Of a stretch of 64,000 bases of DNA, positions 35,403 through 44,490 are shown piece after piece. The translations under genes and the position numbers were made by a program. This DNA comes from Paracoccus onchidii (GTDB lineage: Bacteria; Pseudomonadota; Alphaproteobacteria; Rhodobacterales; Rhodobacteraceae). A model generated the notes under the pieces. The model was not told the origin of the DNA and made no database searches. It saw only the letters and a program-made list of their open reading frames with translations. The DNA is taken from positions 124,001-188,000 of the forward strand of contig NZ_JAQBIE010000008.1 of assembly GCF_028294535.1 (NCBI RefSeq). Reading direction: 5' to 3'. Positions within the stretch are counted from its first letter, which is position 1; each line of letters starts with the position of its first letter.

Positions 35403-36170
35403 TCAAACCATGATCAATTCGCAACCCTGCGTGGTCAGCTCGTCCGCAAGCTTGCCAGATAGCATTCCGCCGGTGACCACGCGGTCCAGATCGTGCAGCC
35501 GCCCCCAGCGATGTGGCGCGCTGCGGTGCAGCTTGGCATGATCCATCACCAGAATACGTTGCCGACCTGCGGCGGATATGGCCTGCCGGGCACGGATCTC
35601 ATCCAGGTTGAAGTCCAGAAGGGCGCCGTCCGGCGATACCCCTCCGACTGAAAAGATGGCATGATCAAAACGGATGCCGCCGAAAAACTCGCTGGCTTCT
35701 GCACCGATCAGGTCCAGATCGCGCAGCCGCAATTTTCCCCCTGCAAGTAGGACCGAAATGTCCTTGGCCATGCGCAAGGCCAGCACCACGTGAAGGTTGT
35801 TCGTGGCAACGGTCAGCCCCCGATGCCCCACCAATGCCCGTGCCACGGCCTCGACCGTAGTCCCCGTTCCCAACGCGACCGTCGCGCCATTGGGCACCAT
35901 ATCCGCAACTGCAGCGGCGATCCGGTTCTTTTCGTCGCGCGATACTTCAAGCCGGGGCTGATAGTCGATATTCTCGCCGCGGAGGATCAGGCTGGCACCA
36001 CCATGGCGACGACGCACGATGCCCTGTTCGTCGAGGATCCGCAGGTCTGATCGCAGGGTCTGGACCGTGACACCCAGCATCTGGGACAGTGTGTTCGCCG
36101 AAAGCTCTCCATAGCTCGACAAGAGGTTGGCAATATGGTCGCGGCGGCGTGCGGCCTCGGTAATGGGCAT
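35403..36170 (-). CDS. DeoR-family transcriptional regulator of the adjacent ABC operon
   Basis: 255-residue DeoR-type repressor. The N-terminal helix-turn-helix is seen in ELSANTLSQMLGVTVQTLRSDLRIL. The C-terminal sugar-phosphate-binding domain has VALGTGTTVEAVARAL and a DHAIFSVGGVSPDGAL segment. DeoR proteins usually bind phosphorylated sugars or polyols. It is divergent from the ABC-MBL-phosphatase operon, which it most likely controls. Confidence 0.9.
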   Translation of the reverse strand: MPITEAARRRDHIANLLSSYGELSANTLSQMLGVTVQTLRSDLRILDEQGIVRRRHGGASLILRGENIDYQPRLEVSRDEKNRIAAAVADMVPNGATVALGTGTTVEAVARALVGHRGLTVATNNLHVVLALRMAKDISVLLAGGKLRLRDLDLIGAEASEFFGGIRFDHAIFSVGGVSPDGALLDFNLDEIRARQAISAAGRQRILVMDHAKLHRSAPHRWGRLHDLDRVVTGGMLSGKLADELTTQGCELIMV

Positions 36171-36336
36171 TTTCGAACGAGCCTTTGTAATCTGCCTGGA
36201 AAAACTATTTGCTTCTGCCGTCTCGGTTCAAGAAATATAAATTTCACCAACATTCGTTGATCGTTATCGAATTGTCACATCCCGCGCGTAGGTAGCCGCC
36301 AAGGAAGCCGACTCGGTTTGTCGGATTTTCGAACGA
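36170..36336. promoter_or_regulatory. DeoR regulatory spacer with TTCG/CGAA operator-like sites
   Basis: The 190-bp divergent spacer contains the direct repeat TTTTCGAACGA at 36170-36180 and again at 36326-36336, flanking the spacer near each start codon. It also contains ATCGTTATCGAA at 36260-36271, which differs by one base from the GlpR-type pattern TTCG-N4-CGAA. This symmetry fits looping or dual control by the DeoR protein. Confidence 0.45.
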
Positions 36337-36360
36337 AGCCGCATCACGCAGGAGAAATTG

Positions 36361-37332
36361 ATGCCCCGTTTGCTTTTGGCCGCCGCTGCAGGATTGGTCT
36401 TTCCGTCGCTTGTCGCCGCCGAGACCCTGACACTTTATACGTCTCAGCCGAATGCCGATGCGCAGCAGACCGTTGATGCCTTCACGGCCGCAAATCCCGA
36501 TATAGATGTCGAATGGGTGCGCGATGGCACGACCAAGCTGATGGCCCGTGTCGCCGCCGAAATCGAAGCTGGCCAGCCGCAATTCGATCTGCTTCTTATT
36601 GCTGACACAGTCACGCTGGAAGGCATGGCCCAGGACGGCCAGCTGGCGGCCTATCGTTCGCCCGAGGCAGAGGCATATGATTCCGCCCTCTATAGCGACC
36701 AGGGCTTTTATCATTCGACGAAACTGATCACGACCGGGATCGTCTATAACACGGGCGCGGAAACGGTGCCGACCGCTTGGGCGGATCTGGCCAAGCCGGA
36801 TATGGAAAACATGGTGGCGATGCCGTCGCCGCTGTATTCGGGCGCGGCTTTGATCCATCTGGCGACCCTGACGGGAACCGAGTCCCTGGGCTGGGACTAT
36901 TACGAGGCATTGGCGCAGAACAACACCCGCGCCGAGGGCGGCAATGGCGGCACGTTCAAGGCGGTCGCGGCGGGTGAAAAGCCCTATGGCGTGCTGGTCG
37001 ATTTTCTGGCGATACGGGCCAAGGCCGATGGTTCGCCTGTCGAGTTCGTGTTTCCCGAAGAAGGGGTGTCTTATGTGACCGAGCCGGTGGCAATCCGCGC
37101 GGGAACGGAACAACTGCAAGCGGCGCAGCAATTCGTCGACTTCCTGCTCAGCGAGGCCGGCCAGCAGCTGGTTGTCGACATGGGATATATGCCGGCGCGC
37201 AATGGCGTGGCCAGCCCCGCCGGTTTTCCGGCGCGTGACGATATCACACTGATGGATTTCGACCCCGCCAAGGCACTTGCCGATACCGAAGCCAACAAGG
37301 CACGCTTCAGCGAGGTTTTCGGCGTTCAATGA
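36361..37332 (+). CDS. ABC transporter substrate-binding protein (Fbp/Afu family)
   Basis: 323-residue periplasmic binding protein with a signal peptide (ending VAAE). It belongs to the FbpA/AfuA class (ETLTLYTSQPNADAQQT start, FDLLLIADTVTLEGMA, KPYGVLVDFLAIRAK). The paired tyrosines that bind iron in true FbpA are not seen near the C-terminus. This class also binds organophosphates, for example hexose phosphates in AfuA. The ATG at 36361 follows AGGAG. It overlaps the permease gene by 4 bp. Confidence 0.86.
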   Translation: MPRLLLAAAAGLVFPSLVAAETLTLYTSQPNADAQQTVDAFTAANPDIDVEWVRDGTTKLMARVAAEIEAGQPQFDLLLIADTVTLEGMAQDGQLAAYRSPEAEAYDSALYSDQGFYHSTKLITTGIVYNTGAETVPTAWADLAKPDMENMVAMPSPLYSGAALIHLATLTGTESLGWDYYEALAQNNTRAEGGNGGTFKAVAAGEKPYGVLVDFLAIRAKADGSPVEFVFPEEGVSYVTEPVAIRAGTEQLQAAQQFVDFLLSEAGQQLVVDMGYMPARNGVASPAGFPARDDITLMDFDPAKALADTEANKARFSEVFGVQ

Positions 37333-39035
37333 GCGTGGCTTCGACACGACACGGAGGCAGTCGGTCACTTGACCGGCTGTTGCCATTTGTCCTCTTGCCG
37401 GTGGCGCTGGTCGCGCTTGGGCCGGTCACACGCCTGCTGCTGGAAGGGGTCGGTTTTGGCGACGGTTTCACGACCACCCATCTGAGCACGGTTCTTTCGC
37501 GCCCCTCGACAGGCACGGCGCTGAAACATTCCCTGGTGACGGCGGGGGGCGGCACATTGCTGTCGATCCTGATCGGAGGGGCCTTTGCCTTTCTGGTGGC
37601 GCTGACGAATATACGGGGCAAGGCCGCATTGGTGTTCTGCCTGATGATCCCGATGATGATTCCTCCGCAGATCACCGCATTGGCCTGGATGCAGATGGCG
37701 GGCCCGTCATCGACCTTGCTGAAGATTCTGGGACTTGCACCGCCTTTGGGCAGCCCGCAGCCTTTGCATTCGGCGGGGGGGATCATCCTTTTGCTGGGCA
37801 TCCAGCATGCTTCGTTGGTGTTTCTGACCTTGCGGGCGGGATTGCGCATGATCCCCGCCGATCTGGTCGAGGCGGCCCGTATGTCGGGGGCTGGTTCCCT
37901 GCGTGTCTGGGCGCAGATCGTGCTGCCATTGTCCATGCCGTCGCTGATTGCCGGGGGCGCGATGGCTTTTGTGACGGCGCTGGGAAATTTCGGGATTCCC
38001 GCAATGCTGGGGATTCCGGCGCAATATGACACCTTGCCGACCTTGATCTATCAAAGGCTTGTCGGGATGGGGCCTTCGGTCCTGCCCGAGGTCGCGGTTC
38101 TGGCATTGCTGATCGGCGTGGTTGCGATCATCGGTGTGCTGTTTGGGCGATATGTTCTGGCGCGGCGCGGCTTTGGCCTTGCGGGGCTATCGGCGCAACC
38201 CCTTTCCCTGTTGCTGGGCAAGGCGCGCCTGCCGGTCGAGATCGCGCTATGGGTCTTTATCTTTGTCATTCTGGCCTTGCCGTTGACGGCATTGCTGGCG
38301 ACCTCGTTGTTGCCGGCCTATGGTGTGGCACTGACATTGGAAAGCGCCACATTCGAAGCCTGGCGAGAAGTCTTGCTTCATCAGCCCGTCACGAGGCGGG
38401 CCTATGGAAATTCGCTGTTTCTTGCCCTGAGCGCCGCGGCAATCCTGTTGGTGATCAGCCTGCCACTGGCCTGGCTGATGGAACGCCGCGGTTCCTGGGC
38501 CAGCCGTGCCCTGGATGCGCTGATCGACCTGCCTTATGCGTTGCCTGGGGTGGTCTTGTCGATCGCCTGCATCCTGACATTCCTGAACCTGCCGTTCACG
38601 GATCTGACCTTGTATGGCACGATCTGGATTATCCTGATGGCGTATCTGGCGCGGTTTTTCGTGGTCATGCTGCGCCCCATTCAGGCCAGTATCGCCCAGC
38701 TTGATCCTGCCATGGAAGAGGCCGCGGCAAGCGTTGGGGCAGGGCTGGGTCGCCGGTTGCGCGATATTGTCTTGCCGCTGGCCGCGCCATCGGCGGCGGC
38801 CGGGGCCATTCTGGTGTTTCTGACGGCGGTGAACGAGCTGACAGTATCGGCGTTGCTGTGGTCATCGGGAACCGAGACCCTTGGCGTCGTCATCTACAAT
38901 CTGGAAGACAGCGGGGAAACAGTCATGGCTTCGGCCCTGGCGATGTCGATCGTGCTTCTCATCGTGTTGCTCATGGGGCTGGTTCAGGCCGGCGCGAAGC
39001 AATTTCCCAAGGGGGTCATTCCGTGGCAGAGCTAG
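37329..39035 (+). CDS. ABC transporter permease, two fused membrane domains (FbpB type)
   Basis: 568-residue permease with two tandem BPD-transport halves, about 12 hydrophobic segments. Each half has an EAA loop: EAARMSGAGSLRVWAQIVLP in the first, and EEAAASVGAGLGRRLRDIVL in the second. This fused layout is usual for FbpB/AfuB importers. It overlaps the binding protein by 4 bp and the ATPase by 13 bp. Confidence 0.92.
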   Translation: MSVASTRHGGSRSLDRLLPFVLLPVALVALGPVTRLLLEGVGFGDGFTTTHLSTVLSRPSTGTALKHSLVTAGGGTLLSILIGGAFAFLVALTNIRGKAALVFCLMIPMMIPPQITALAWMQMAGPSSTLLKILGLAPPLGSPQPLHSAGGIILLLGIQHASLVFLTLRAGLRMIPADLVEAARMSGAGSLRVWAQIVLPLSMPSLIAGGAMAFVTALGNFGIPAMLGIPAQYDTLPTLIYQRLVGMGPSVLPEVAVLALLIGVVAIIGVLFGRYVLARRGFGLAGLSAQPLSLLLGKARLPVEIALWVFIFVILALPLTALLATSLLPAYGVALTLESATFEAWREVLLHQPVTRRAYGNSLFLALSAAAILLVISLPLAWLMERRGSWASRALDALIDLPYALPGVVLSIACILTFLNLPFTDLTLYGTIWIILMAYLARFFVVMLRPIQASIAQLDPAMEEAAASVGAGLGRRLRDIVLPLAAPSAAAGAILVFLTAVNELTVSALLWSSGTETLGVVIYNLEDSGETVMASALAMSIVLLIVLLMGLVQAGAKQFPKGVIPWQS

Positions 39036-40099
39036 GCTTTTCCAATGTGTCCAAGCAGTTCGACGGCGCGCCGGCGCTGCAAGGGATCGACGCAACGATC
39101 CGGTCGGGCGAATTTGTTGCGCTGCTGGGGCCATCGGGTTGCGGCAAAACTACGCTTTTGCGTCTGACAGCTGGTTTCGATCAGCCTACGGCGGGTGAAA
39201 TTCGTCTGGATGATCAGGTGGTGGCGGGTCATGGGCGCTTTGTCGCGCCCGAAGCGCGCGAAATCGGCATCGTGTTTCAATCCTATGCGTTGTGGCCCCA
39301 CAAGAGCGTTTTCGCGAATGTTGCTTACCCGCTTGAGGTGCGTGGCGTGCCCCGCGCGGCGCGGCGCGCGCGCGTCGCCGAGGCATTGGCGCTGACCGGA
39401 TTGACGGCATATGGGGACCGGATGCCGGCGCAATTGTCGGGGGGGCAGCGCCAACGTGTCGCGTTGGCGCGTTGTCTGGTGTTCGAACCGCGCGCCGTGT
39501 TGTTGGACGAGCCCCTTGCCAATCTGGATCTGGCGTTGCGGGCGTCGATGCAAGAGGTGTTCTCGATGTTTCATCGCCGCACCGGTGCCACGATGGTATA
39601 TGTGACCCATGATCAGGGCGAGGCTCTGGCCCTTGCCGATCGCGTCGCGGTGATGGAGTCCGGCAAAATTCGGCAATTCGCGGCGCCGGAAGTCCTGTAT
39701 CGCGAGCCGGCCGATTGTTTCGTGGCCGGTTTCGTCGGGGATGGTGCGGTTGTATCCGCGCGGTTGACCGGCAAAACACGAGGCGAATGCATGGTGCTGG
39801 ATGTGTTGGGGCAAGAGGTTCGGGCCCGCAGCCGGACCGCGACCCCGACCCATGTCAGTATCCGCCCCGAGGCGATCACGCTTTCGGATTCCGCCATGTT
39901 GCGGGCGCGCGTCACCAATTGCACCTATCTGGGCGGCAGATTCCGCCTGTCGCTGGATGCGGCGGGCGAAACATTGGTTGCGTTTTCGTCATGCCGCGCC
40001 GCGATCGGCGAAGGGGTCGGGATGTCCATCGATGATGTCTGGGCATTTCACGATCCCGACCATGAGGTTCGCGTGACCGGGATGCCCAGCTATGCATAA
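39023..40099 (+). CDS. ABC transporter ATPase (FbpC/PotA type)
   Basis: 358-residue ATPase: Walker A GPSGCGKTT, Q-loop FQSYALWPH, signature LSGGQRQRVALAR, Walker B AVLLDEPLANLD, plus a C-terminal TOBE domain. GTG at 39023 has AAGGGGG 7 nt before it and lies inside the end of the permease gene; the frame is open further upstream without similarity. The 3' end overlaps the MBL-fold gene by 8 bp. Confidence 0.92.
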   Translation: MAELGFSNVSKQFDGAPALQGIDATIRSGEFVALLGPSGCGKTTLLRLTAGFDQPTAGEIRLDDQVVAGHGRFVAPEAREIGIVFQSYALWPHKSVFANVAYPLEVRGVPRAARRARVAEALALTGLTAYGDRMPAQLSGGQRQRVALARCLVFEPRAVLLDEPLANLDLALRASMQEVFSMFHRRTGATMVYVTHDQGEALALADRVAVMESGKIRQFAAPEVLYREPADCFVAGFVGDGAVVSARLTGKTRGECMVLDVLGQEVRARSRTATPTHVSIRPEAITLSDSAMLRARVTNCTYLGGRFRLSLDAAGETLVAFSSCRAAIGEGVGMSIDDVWAFHDPDHEVRVTGMPSYA

Positions 40100-41177
40100 C
40101 CGGCCAAACCCCGGTTCCGCTTGGGTCGAGGTTCTGTCGGGTTTGGGTGAAAAGGGGCCGGCTTGCGTCAGGCTGTGGACGGGGCAGGCCTTGTGGCTGC
40201 TGGATGCGGGTGTCGGGCCAGAGCCGACATCATCCTTTGATCCGGCGTGGCTCGAAGGATGCTCGCGGGTTTTCATTACCCATGATCATGTCGATCACAT
40301 CGGTGGTGCGGCATATGCCGTTGCCGCGGGTTTGCCGATACATTGCACCGCTCAGACGGCGCAATCCTTGCCGGGCGGTGCCGCCGTCATGCCGTTGCCG
40401 GAATCCGGCACAACCGTGATTGACGGGGTGACGGTGATTACCGGTCGGAATGGCCATGCCCTGGGGGGCGTGTGGTTGCATTTCGGCCTGGGGCGGGGAT
40501 TGTTCTTTTCCGGCGATTGGTCCGAAGAAAGCCGGTGGTTTGCATTCGACCCGCCACCACCCGCGGCGACCGCCCTGATCGACGCGTCATATCACCTTGA
40601 TGATGTTCCCCAGATGATCCGGCGCGATGCACTTGATCGTCTGCTGCAAGAAACCAGAGGGCGGCAATTGCTGTTCCCCGCGCCGCCATCCGGGCGGGCG
40701 CCGGAGCTTGCGCTGCATTTGATGCAGCATGGCGCGGTCACGATGGATGATGCGTGTCGCGCTGCAACCTTGCGGGCAATAAATTCGGGCAGCCTCAGGG
40801 ACGATGCGATCATGCTGGACCCGATCTTGCGGCAGGGGTTTGATCCGGACGCACGCTTTCTGATCTGTGATTCACCGAATGCCGAAACGGGCATGGCGTA
40901 TCAGATCCTGCAATCCTGGCGGCGCGCGGGCCGTTTTGCGGACGATGCCACGGTTGTATTTACCGGCCACATGACAGCCTTTGCGCATGAAATTGTTGCG
41001 CAGGGCGGATATTTCCTGCGATGGAATGTGCACCCGCCCCTGTCCCATCAGATCGCGATGACGCGCGACTTGATGGCGGAACGTTTTGCGCCTCTCTTTT
41101 GTGCGCAACCCGAAGATTATCTGCTTGAACCCCGCTTCGGGGCCAAGCTGCTCTTGAATGAAAGGTGCAATCTGTGA
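40092..41177 (+). CDS. Metallo-beta-lactamase-fold hydrolase of the ABC operon
   Basis: 361-residue MBL-fold protein with the metal-binding HxHxDH motif as THDHVDHIGG (His64, His66, Asp68, His69), further His/Asp ligands in TGRNGHALGG and FFSGDWSE, and a long C-terminal extension with TGHMTAFAHE. Family members hydrolyse phosphodiesters, lactones or phosphonate intermediates. It sits inside a transporter operon, so it probably acts on the imported compound. The start at 40092 overlaps the ATPase by 8 bp. Confidence 0.85.
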   Translation: MHNRPNPGSAWVEVLSGLGEKGPACVRLWTGQALWLLDAGVGPEPTSSFDPAWLEGCSRVFITHDHVDHIGGAAYAVAAGLPIHCTAQTAQSLPGGAAVMPLPESGTTVIDGVTVITGRNGHALGGVWLHFGLGRGLFFSGDWSEESRWFAFDPPPPAATALIDASYHLDDVPQMIRRDALDRLLQETRGRQLLFPAPPSGRAPELALHLMQHGAVTMDDACRAATLRAINSGSLRDDAIMLDPILRQGFDPDARFLICDSPNAETGMAYQILQSWRRAGRFADDATVVFTGHMTAFAHEIVAQGGYFLRWNVHPPLSHQIAMTRDLMAERFAPLFCAQPEDYLLEPRFGAKLLLNERCNL

Positions 41178-41761
41178 AAATCCCTCATGCTTCATTCGTG
41201 CTGATCCGGCATGGGCAGACCGATGCCAATCGCGATGGACGTGTCGCCGGACGGATCGAGGCGGTCCTGACGGAAGCTGGCCGGCAAGGCGCGAAGCGTC
41301 TGTCCGAGTGGATCTGGCCCAAGGATATGGTGCTGTTCGCCAGCCCCCAGAACCGGGCGCAGGAAACTGCGAGGCTGGGATTTCCGGGGCAAGAGCCATT
41401 CCTGCTGGACGGTATTCGTGAACGCAATTGGGGTGTTTATGAAGGGCGGCCGGTCGCCGATCTTCTGCCGCGCGAGCATACGCCGGATCAGGGCGAGGCC
41501 TGGGCCGATATGGTGACGCGGGTCGCGCATTCCATTGCCGTCGCCCATGATCATGCCAAAGGCCGTTTCCCGGTTCTGGTCGCGCATTCCGGTGTTATTC
41601 GTGCAGCCCGCGAACTGACAGGTGGCATTGCTGGTGGCCCGGCCCCTGAAAACACGACCCCCTATCTGTTCAAGGCCGACGGGGATGGCTGGCAAGAGGT
41701 TGCATTGGCCATGCGGGATTCCGCCTGGGCCGCAGAAACCCTGGTCTCGGCGCGATCATAG
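41174..41761 (+). CDS. Histidine phosphatase (phosphoglycerate mutase-like)
   Basis: 195-residue phosphohistidine phosphatase with the catalytic LIRHGQTDAN motif (His13) and a second VLVAHSGVIRA motif carrying the second His. GTG at 41174 overlaps the MBL gene stop by 4 bp (GTGA), and GAAAGG lies upstream. Expected to remove a phosphate ester. It is the last gene of the DeoR-controlled operon. Confidence 0.87.
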   Translation: MKIPHASFVLIRHGQTDANRDGRVAGRIEAVLTEAGRQGAKRLSEWIWPKDMVLFASPQNRAQETARLGFPGQEPFLLDGIRERNWGVYEGRPVADLLPREHTPDQGEAWADMVTRVAHSIAVAHDHAKGRFPVLVAHSGVIRAARELTGGIAGGPAPENTTPYLFKADGDGWQEVALAMRDSAWAAETLVSARS

Positions 41762-41782
41762 CGCTGCGATTATTACAAAGGC

Positions 41783-42835
41783 TCAGCCACTGGCGCGGGG
41801 CACCAGCGTAAAGCCGGTGTCATGTTCTGTCGGGAAGGGGCTGTTCTGGCGGTCGGTCTCTGCTTGCGGTCTCAGGATGCATTCCGCGACTTTCCGGGCG
41901 ATCTTGTCAGCCGCGGGGCGAACCGTCGTCAATGGCGGCACCATCTGAGCTGCAAAATCCAGATCGCCGAATCCTGCCAGCGCCAGTTCTGTCGGGATGG
42001 ACAGGTCGCGCCGCTGAGCTTCGAAGAGCACACCAAGGGCCAATGTGTCGTTGGAACAGGCGATTGCCCGAACCGGGTTCATGCAAACCTCTTCAAAGAG
42101 TCTGACCCCGTTGGATGTGCTGGCCGGCGCACTGTTTTCAACCAAGCGCGCCGTGATTCCCGCCTCTTGCATTTCTGCCAGAAATCCTTCGCTGCGTTGC
42201 GCAGCGCGAAAGTCCTCATCCAGACGCGCGCCGATAAATGCCGCGCTTTCATAGCCTTGATCGATGAAGCGTCGTGCGATATGTCGTCCGACCTGCTCGT
42301 GCGAGAAGCCAACGGCCTGATCGATGACCTGACCGCCCAGTTCCCACATTTCCACCACAGGGGTGTTTGAACGCAGTAGCAGTTTTCGGGTGGCGGCGTT
42401 GTGTCGACACCCGGTCAATACAACCGCAGCCGGTGCCCAGGACAAGGCGGCACGTACCAGCGCCTCTTCCTGATCCAGCGAATATTCGGTATGTCCGACC
42501 AGCGTTTGCAACCCTCCACGCGCCAGCAGGCGCTCTAACTCGGCTACGGTTTCGGAAAAGAATGCATTGCGCAGCGATGGCACGATGACGCTGACCACTT
42601 TCGAACCCGCCGCGGCCAGCCCCCCTGCAACATAGTTGGGCACATAGCCCAGCTCGTCGATGCTGCGTTGCACGCGTGAGGCGATGCGTTCGGATACCGC
42701 TGATGGTTTGCGCAGGAACAGGGACACCGTCGAAGGTGACACAGCGGCCGCCTTTGCGACGTCTGACATCGTGACGCGCTGCATCTTGCGCCGTGTGCGT
42801 GGCGGTCTGGCGCCGCCCGAATTGCCGGAGTCCAT
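41783..42835 (-). CDS. LacI-family regulator of the TctCBA / dehydratase module
   Basis: 350-residue LacI-type regulator (GntR branch). Helix-turn-helix TMSDVAKAAAVSPSTVSLFLR at about residues 22-42, LGYVPNYVAGGLA hinge, and a ligand domain containing AAVVLTGCRHNAATRKL and FIGARLDEDFRAAQRSEGF. It is divergent from tctC. Its probable operators are the TAGCGCTA sites at 42968-42975 and 49812-49819. Confidence 0.92.
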   Translation of the reverse strand: MDSGNSGGARPPRTRRKMQRVTMSDVAKAAAVSPSTVSLFLRKPSAVSERIASRVQRSIDELGYVPNYVAGGLAAAGSKVVSVIVPSLRNAFFSETVAELERLLARGGLQTLVGHTEYSLDQEEALVRAALSWAPAAVVLTGCRHNAATRKLLLRSNTPVVEMWELGGQVIDQAVGFSHEQVGRHIARRFIDQGYESAAFIGARLDEDFRAAQRSEGFLAEMQEAGITARLVENSAPASTSNGVRLFEEVCMNPVRAIACSNDTLALGVLFEAQRRDLSIPTELALAGFGDLDFAAQMVPPLTTVRPAADKIARKVAECILRPQAETDRQNSPFPTEHDTGFTLVPRASG

Positions 42836-42951
42836 GTCTGCTCCCTTGTTCCCTGCCTGTCATAGATAGCGCGAGGTCGCGAGATGGAACAAGATCCCGC
42901 CACGCAGGCCTGCAACCCCGACACCGGCCGGTGCGAATCTTAAAGAGAATG

Positions 42952-42980
42952 TTTGACTTGTAAATCGTAGCGCTATTATC
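42952..42980 (+). promoter_or_regulatory. tctCBA promoter with embedded LacI operator
   Basis: A -35-like TTGACT (42953-42958) and a -10-like TATTAT (42974-42979) are separated by 15 bp (16 if the -35 is read as TTTGAC). The palindromic core TAGCGCTA (42968-42975) lies in the spacer and runs into the -10 box. Binding there would block RNA polymerase. The sequence TCGTAGCGCTA is shared with the operator at 49806-49825. Confidence 0.6.
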
Positions 42981-43063
42981 TGTTGCTGTCAGCGGGTGCC
43001 AGTTTCCGGTCATGTTCGGGTCGGTGATATGGCCCACCTGCAGCACCACGAGGGGAGGAACAC

Positions 43064-43993
43064 ATGAATAATCAACTTAAGTTGGGCTTCAAGACCGCGC
43101 TGGCGGTCGCCGCCATGTCGGCTGCGACGCAGGCGCAGACATTGGAAATGGTGGTGCCGTTCAGCGCCGGGGGCGGCACCGATACGGTCGCACGCGTGTT
43201 CGAACCGCCTTTTGCCGCAGCTTTGGACCGGACCGTCGTCATTCGCAACAATGCCGGTGCCAGCGGCACGATCGGCGCCGCCGCGGTGGCTGCGGCCAAA
43301 GCTGATGGGAACACCATCGGATATCTGCCGATCGGCCCGGTGGCGATCCAGCCATCGCTGCGTGATACGGCCTATGGTCTGAACGAATTTTCCTATATCT
43401 GTCAAACGACTTCGACACCGGTGTTCCTGTTGCAGGCGTCCGGCGCAGACAAGGCCTCGGTGCAGGATTGGGTTGACCAAGGCGGATCGGGCAGGGTGGT
43501 CTATGGATCGTCCGGACCCGGCACGATCCCGCATCTGGCGATGGCGGCTTTTGCATCGGCTGCGCAAATGAATGCCATTCACCTGCCTTTCGACGGAACC
43601 GGGATGGCCATGAACGCCATGGCCGGCGGAGAGATCGACCTTTTTGTCGATACGGCAACCGTGCTTGAGGGGAATGACGTCACTGCTTTGGCTGTGTTTG
43701 CCGCCGAGCGACTGGATGCCTATCCGGATGTGCCAACCATGGCCGAAGCCGGATTTGATCTGGAATTCTCGGTCTGGCAGGGGGTCTTCGGACCTGCGGG
43801 CATGTCCGAAGAAGATAAGGCCAGCTTTTCCGCTGCCTGCAAGACAGCCGTCGAATCGGACGCGTTCGCCGATCTTGCGGCCAAGACCAATACCGGAATC
43901 CGCTATCAAGGCCCCGAGGAATTCGAGGCGTTTGTTCGCGCGAATGGCCAGATGAATGCCGACATTCTGAAAGAGGCCGGATTGGTCAAGTGA
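43064..43993 (+). CDS. tctC: TTT transporter substrate-binding protein (TctC family)
   Basis: 309-residue periplasmic binding protein with signal peptide (AAMSAATQA). It shows the TctC layout: VVPFSAGGGTDTVAR, VIRNNAGASGTIGAAAV, and a C-terminal AFADLAAKTNTGIRYQGPEEF. Tripartite tricarboxylate transporters carry carboxylates; here the nearby dehydratases suggest a sugar acid or hydroxy acid. The ribosome site GGGGAGG precedes the ATG. It is translationally coupled to tctB (TGATG). Confidence 0.93.
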   Translation: MNNQLKLGFKTALAVAAMSAATQAQTLEMVVPFSAGGGTDTVARVFEPPFAAALDRTVVIRNNAGASGTIGAAAVAAAKADGNTIGYLPIGPVAIQPSLRDTAYGLNEFSYICQTTSTPVFLLQASGADKASVQDWVDQGGSGRVVYGSSGPGTIPHLAMAAFASAAQMNAIHLPFDGTGMAMNAMAGGEIDLFVDTATVLEGNDVTALAVFAAERLDAYPDVPTMAEAGFDLEFSVWQGVFGPAGMSEEDKASFSAACKTAVESDAFADLAAKTNTGIRYQGPEEFEAFVRANGQMNADILKEAGLVK

Positions 43994-44490
43994 TGCAACA
44001 AGACGGACCGGTGCCCGAAAGGCGCGCAATTCCAATACGTCCGGGCGAGATGGCGGTCGCGATCGCGTTGATTGCCATCGCCATTGCCGCGTTCCTGTCT
44101 TCGTTCTCGGGGGCGGGCGCCGGGAACGTGGCATCGACGGATTCACCGATGCAGCTGCCGCGAATATTATTGGTCATATGGATCGTGCTGGGCATATTTT
44201 GTGCGTTGTATGCGGCGTTCTGGGCCCGGGCAGCCGGCCCTGACCGATATTTCGTGGGGCGCGTCGTCCTGTTTGGCGGGATTTTGCTGGCATTGGCCAC
44301 GGGGATCCTGTTCCTTGGATATCTCGTCCCCATGACGATCGGTGTGGCGGCTTTATTGTGGTGTCTGGGTGAACGCCAGATGCTGCGCTTTGGCCTGACC
44401 TTGCTTCTGCTTGGACCCGGGATCTGGCTGTTGTTTCATCATGTTCTGGGTCTGCGCCTTCCGGTTCTGATGTCAGGAGGGCTGTTCTGA
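43993..44490 (+). CDS. tctB: TTT transporter small membrane subunit (TctB family)
   Basis: 165-residue protein with about four hydrophobic segments (VAIALIAIAIAAFLSSF, ILLVIWIVLGIFCALYAA, FGGILLALATGILFLGYL, LTLLLLGPGIWLLFHHVL), as in TctB. The ATG at 43993 overlaps the tctC stop by 1 bp; a GTG at 43990 is also possible. The same TGATG coupling joins it to tctA. Confidence 0.9.
   Translation: MQQDGPVPERRAIPIRPGEMAVAIALIAIAIAAFLSSFSGAGAGNVASTDSPMQLPRILLVIWIVLGIFCALYAAFWARAAGPDRYFVGRVVLFGGILLALATGILFLGYLVPMTIGVAALLWCLGERQMLRFGLTLLLLGPGIWLLFHHVLGLRLPVLMSGGLF

Noticed and set aside
36361..40099. Ferric iron ABC transporter (FbpABC)
   Set aside because: The paired C-terminal tyrosines for iron are not seen, and the operon carries a DeoR regulator and phospho-hydrolases rather than iron genes.
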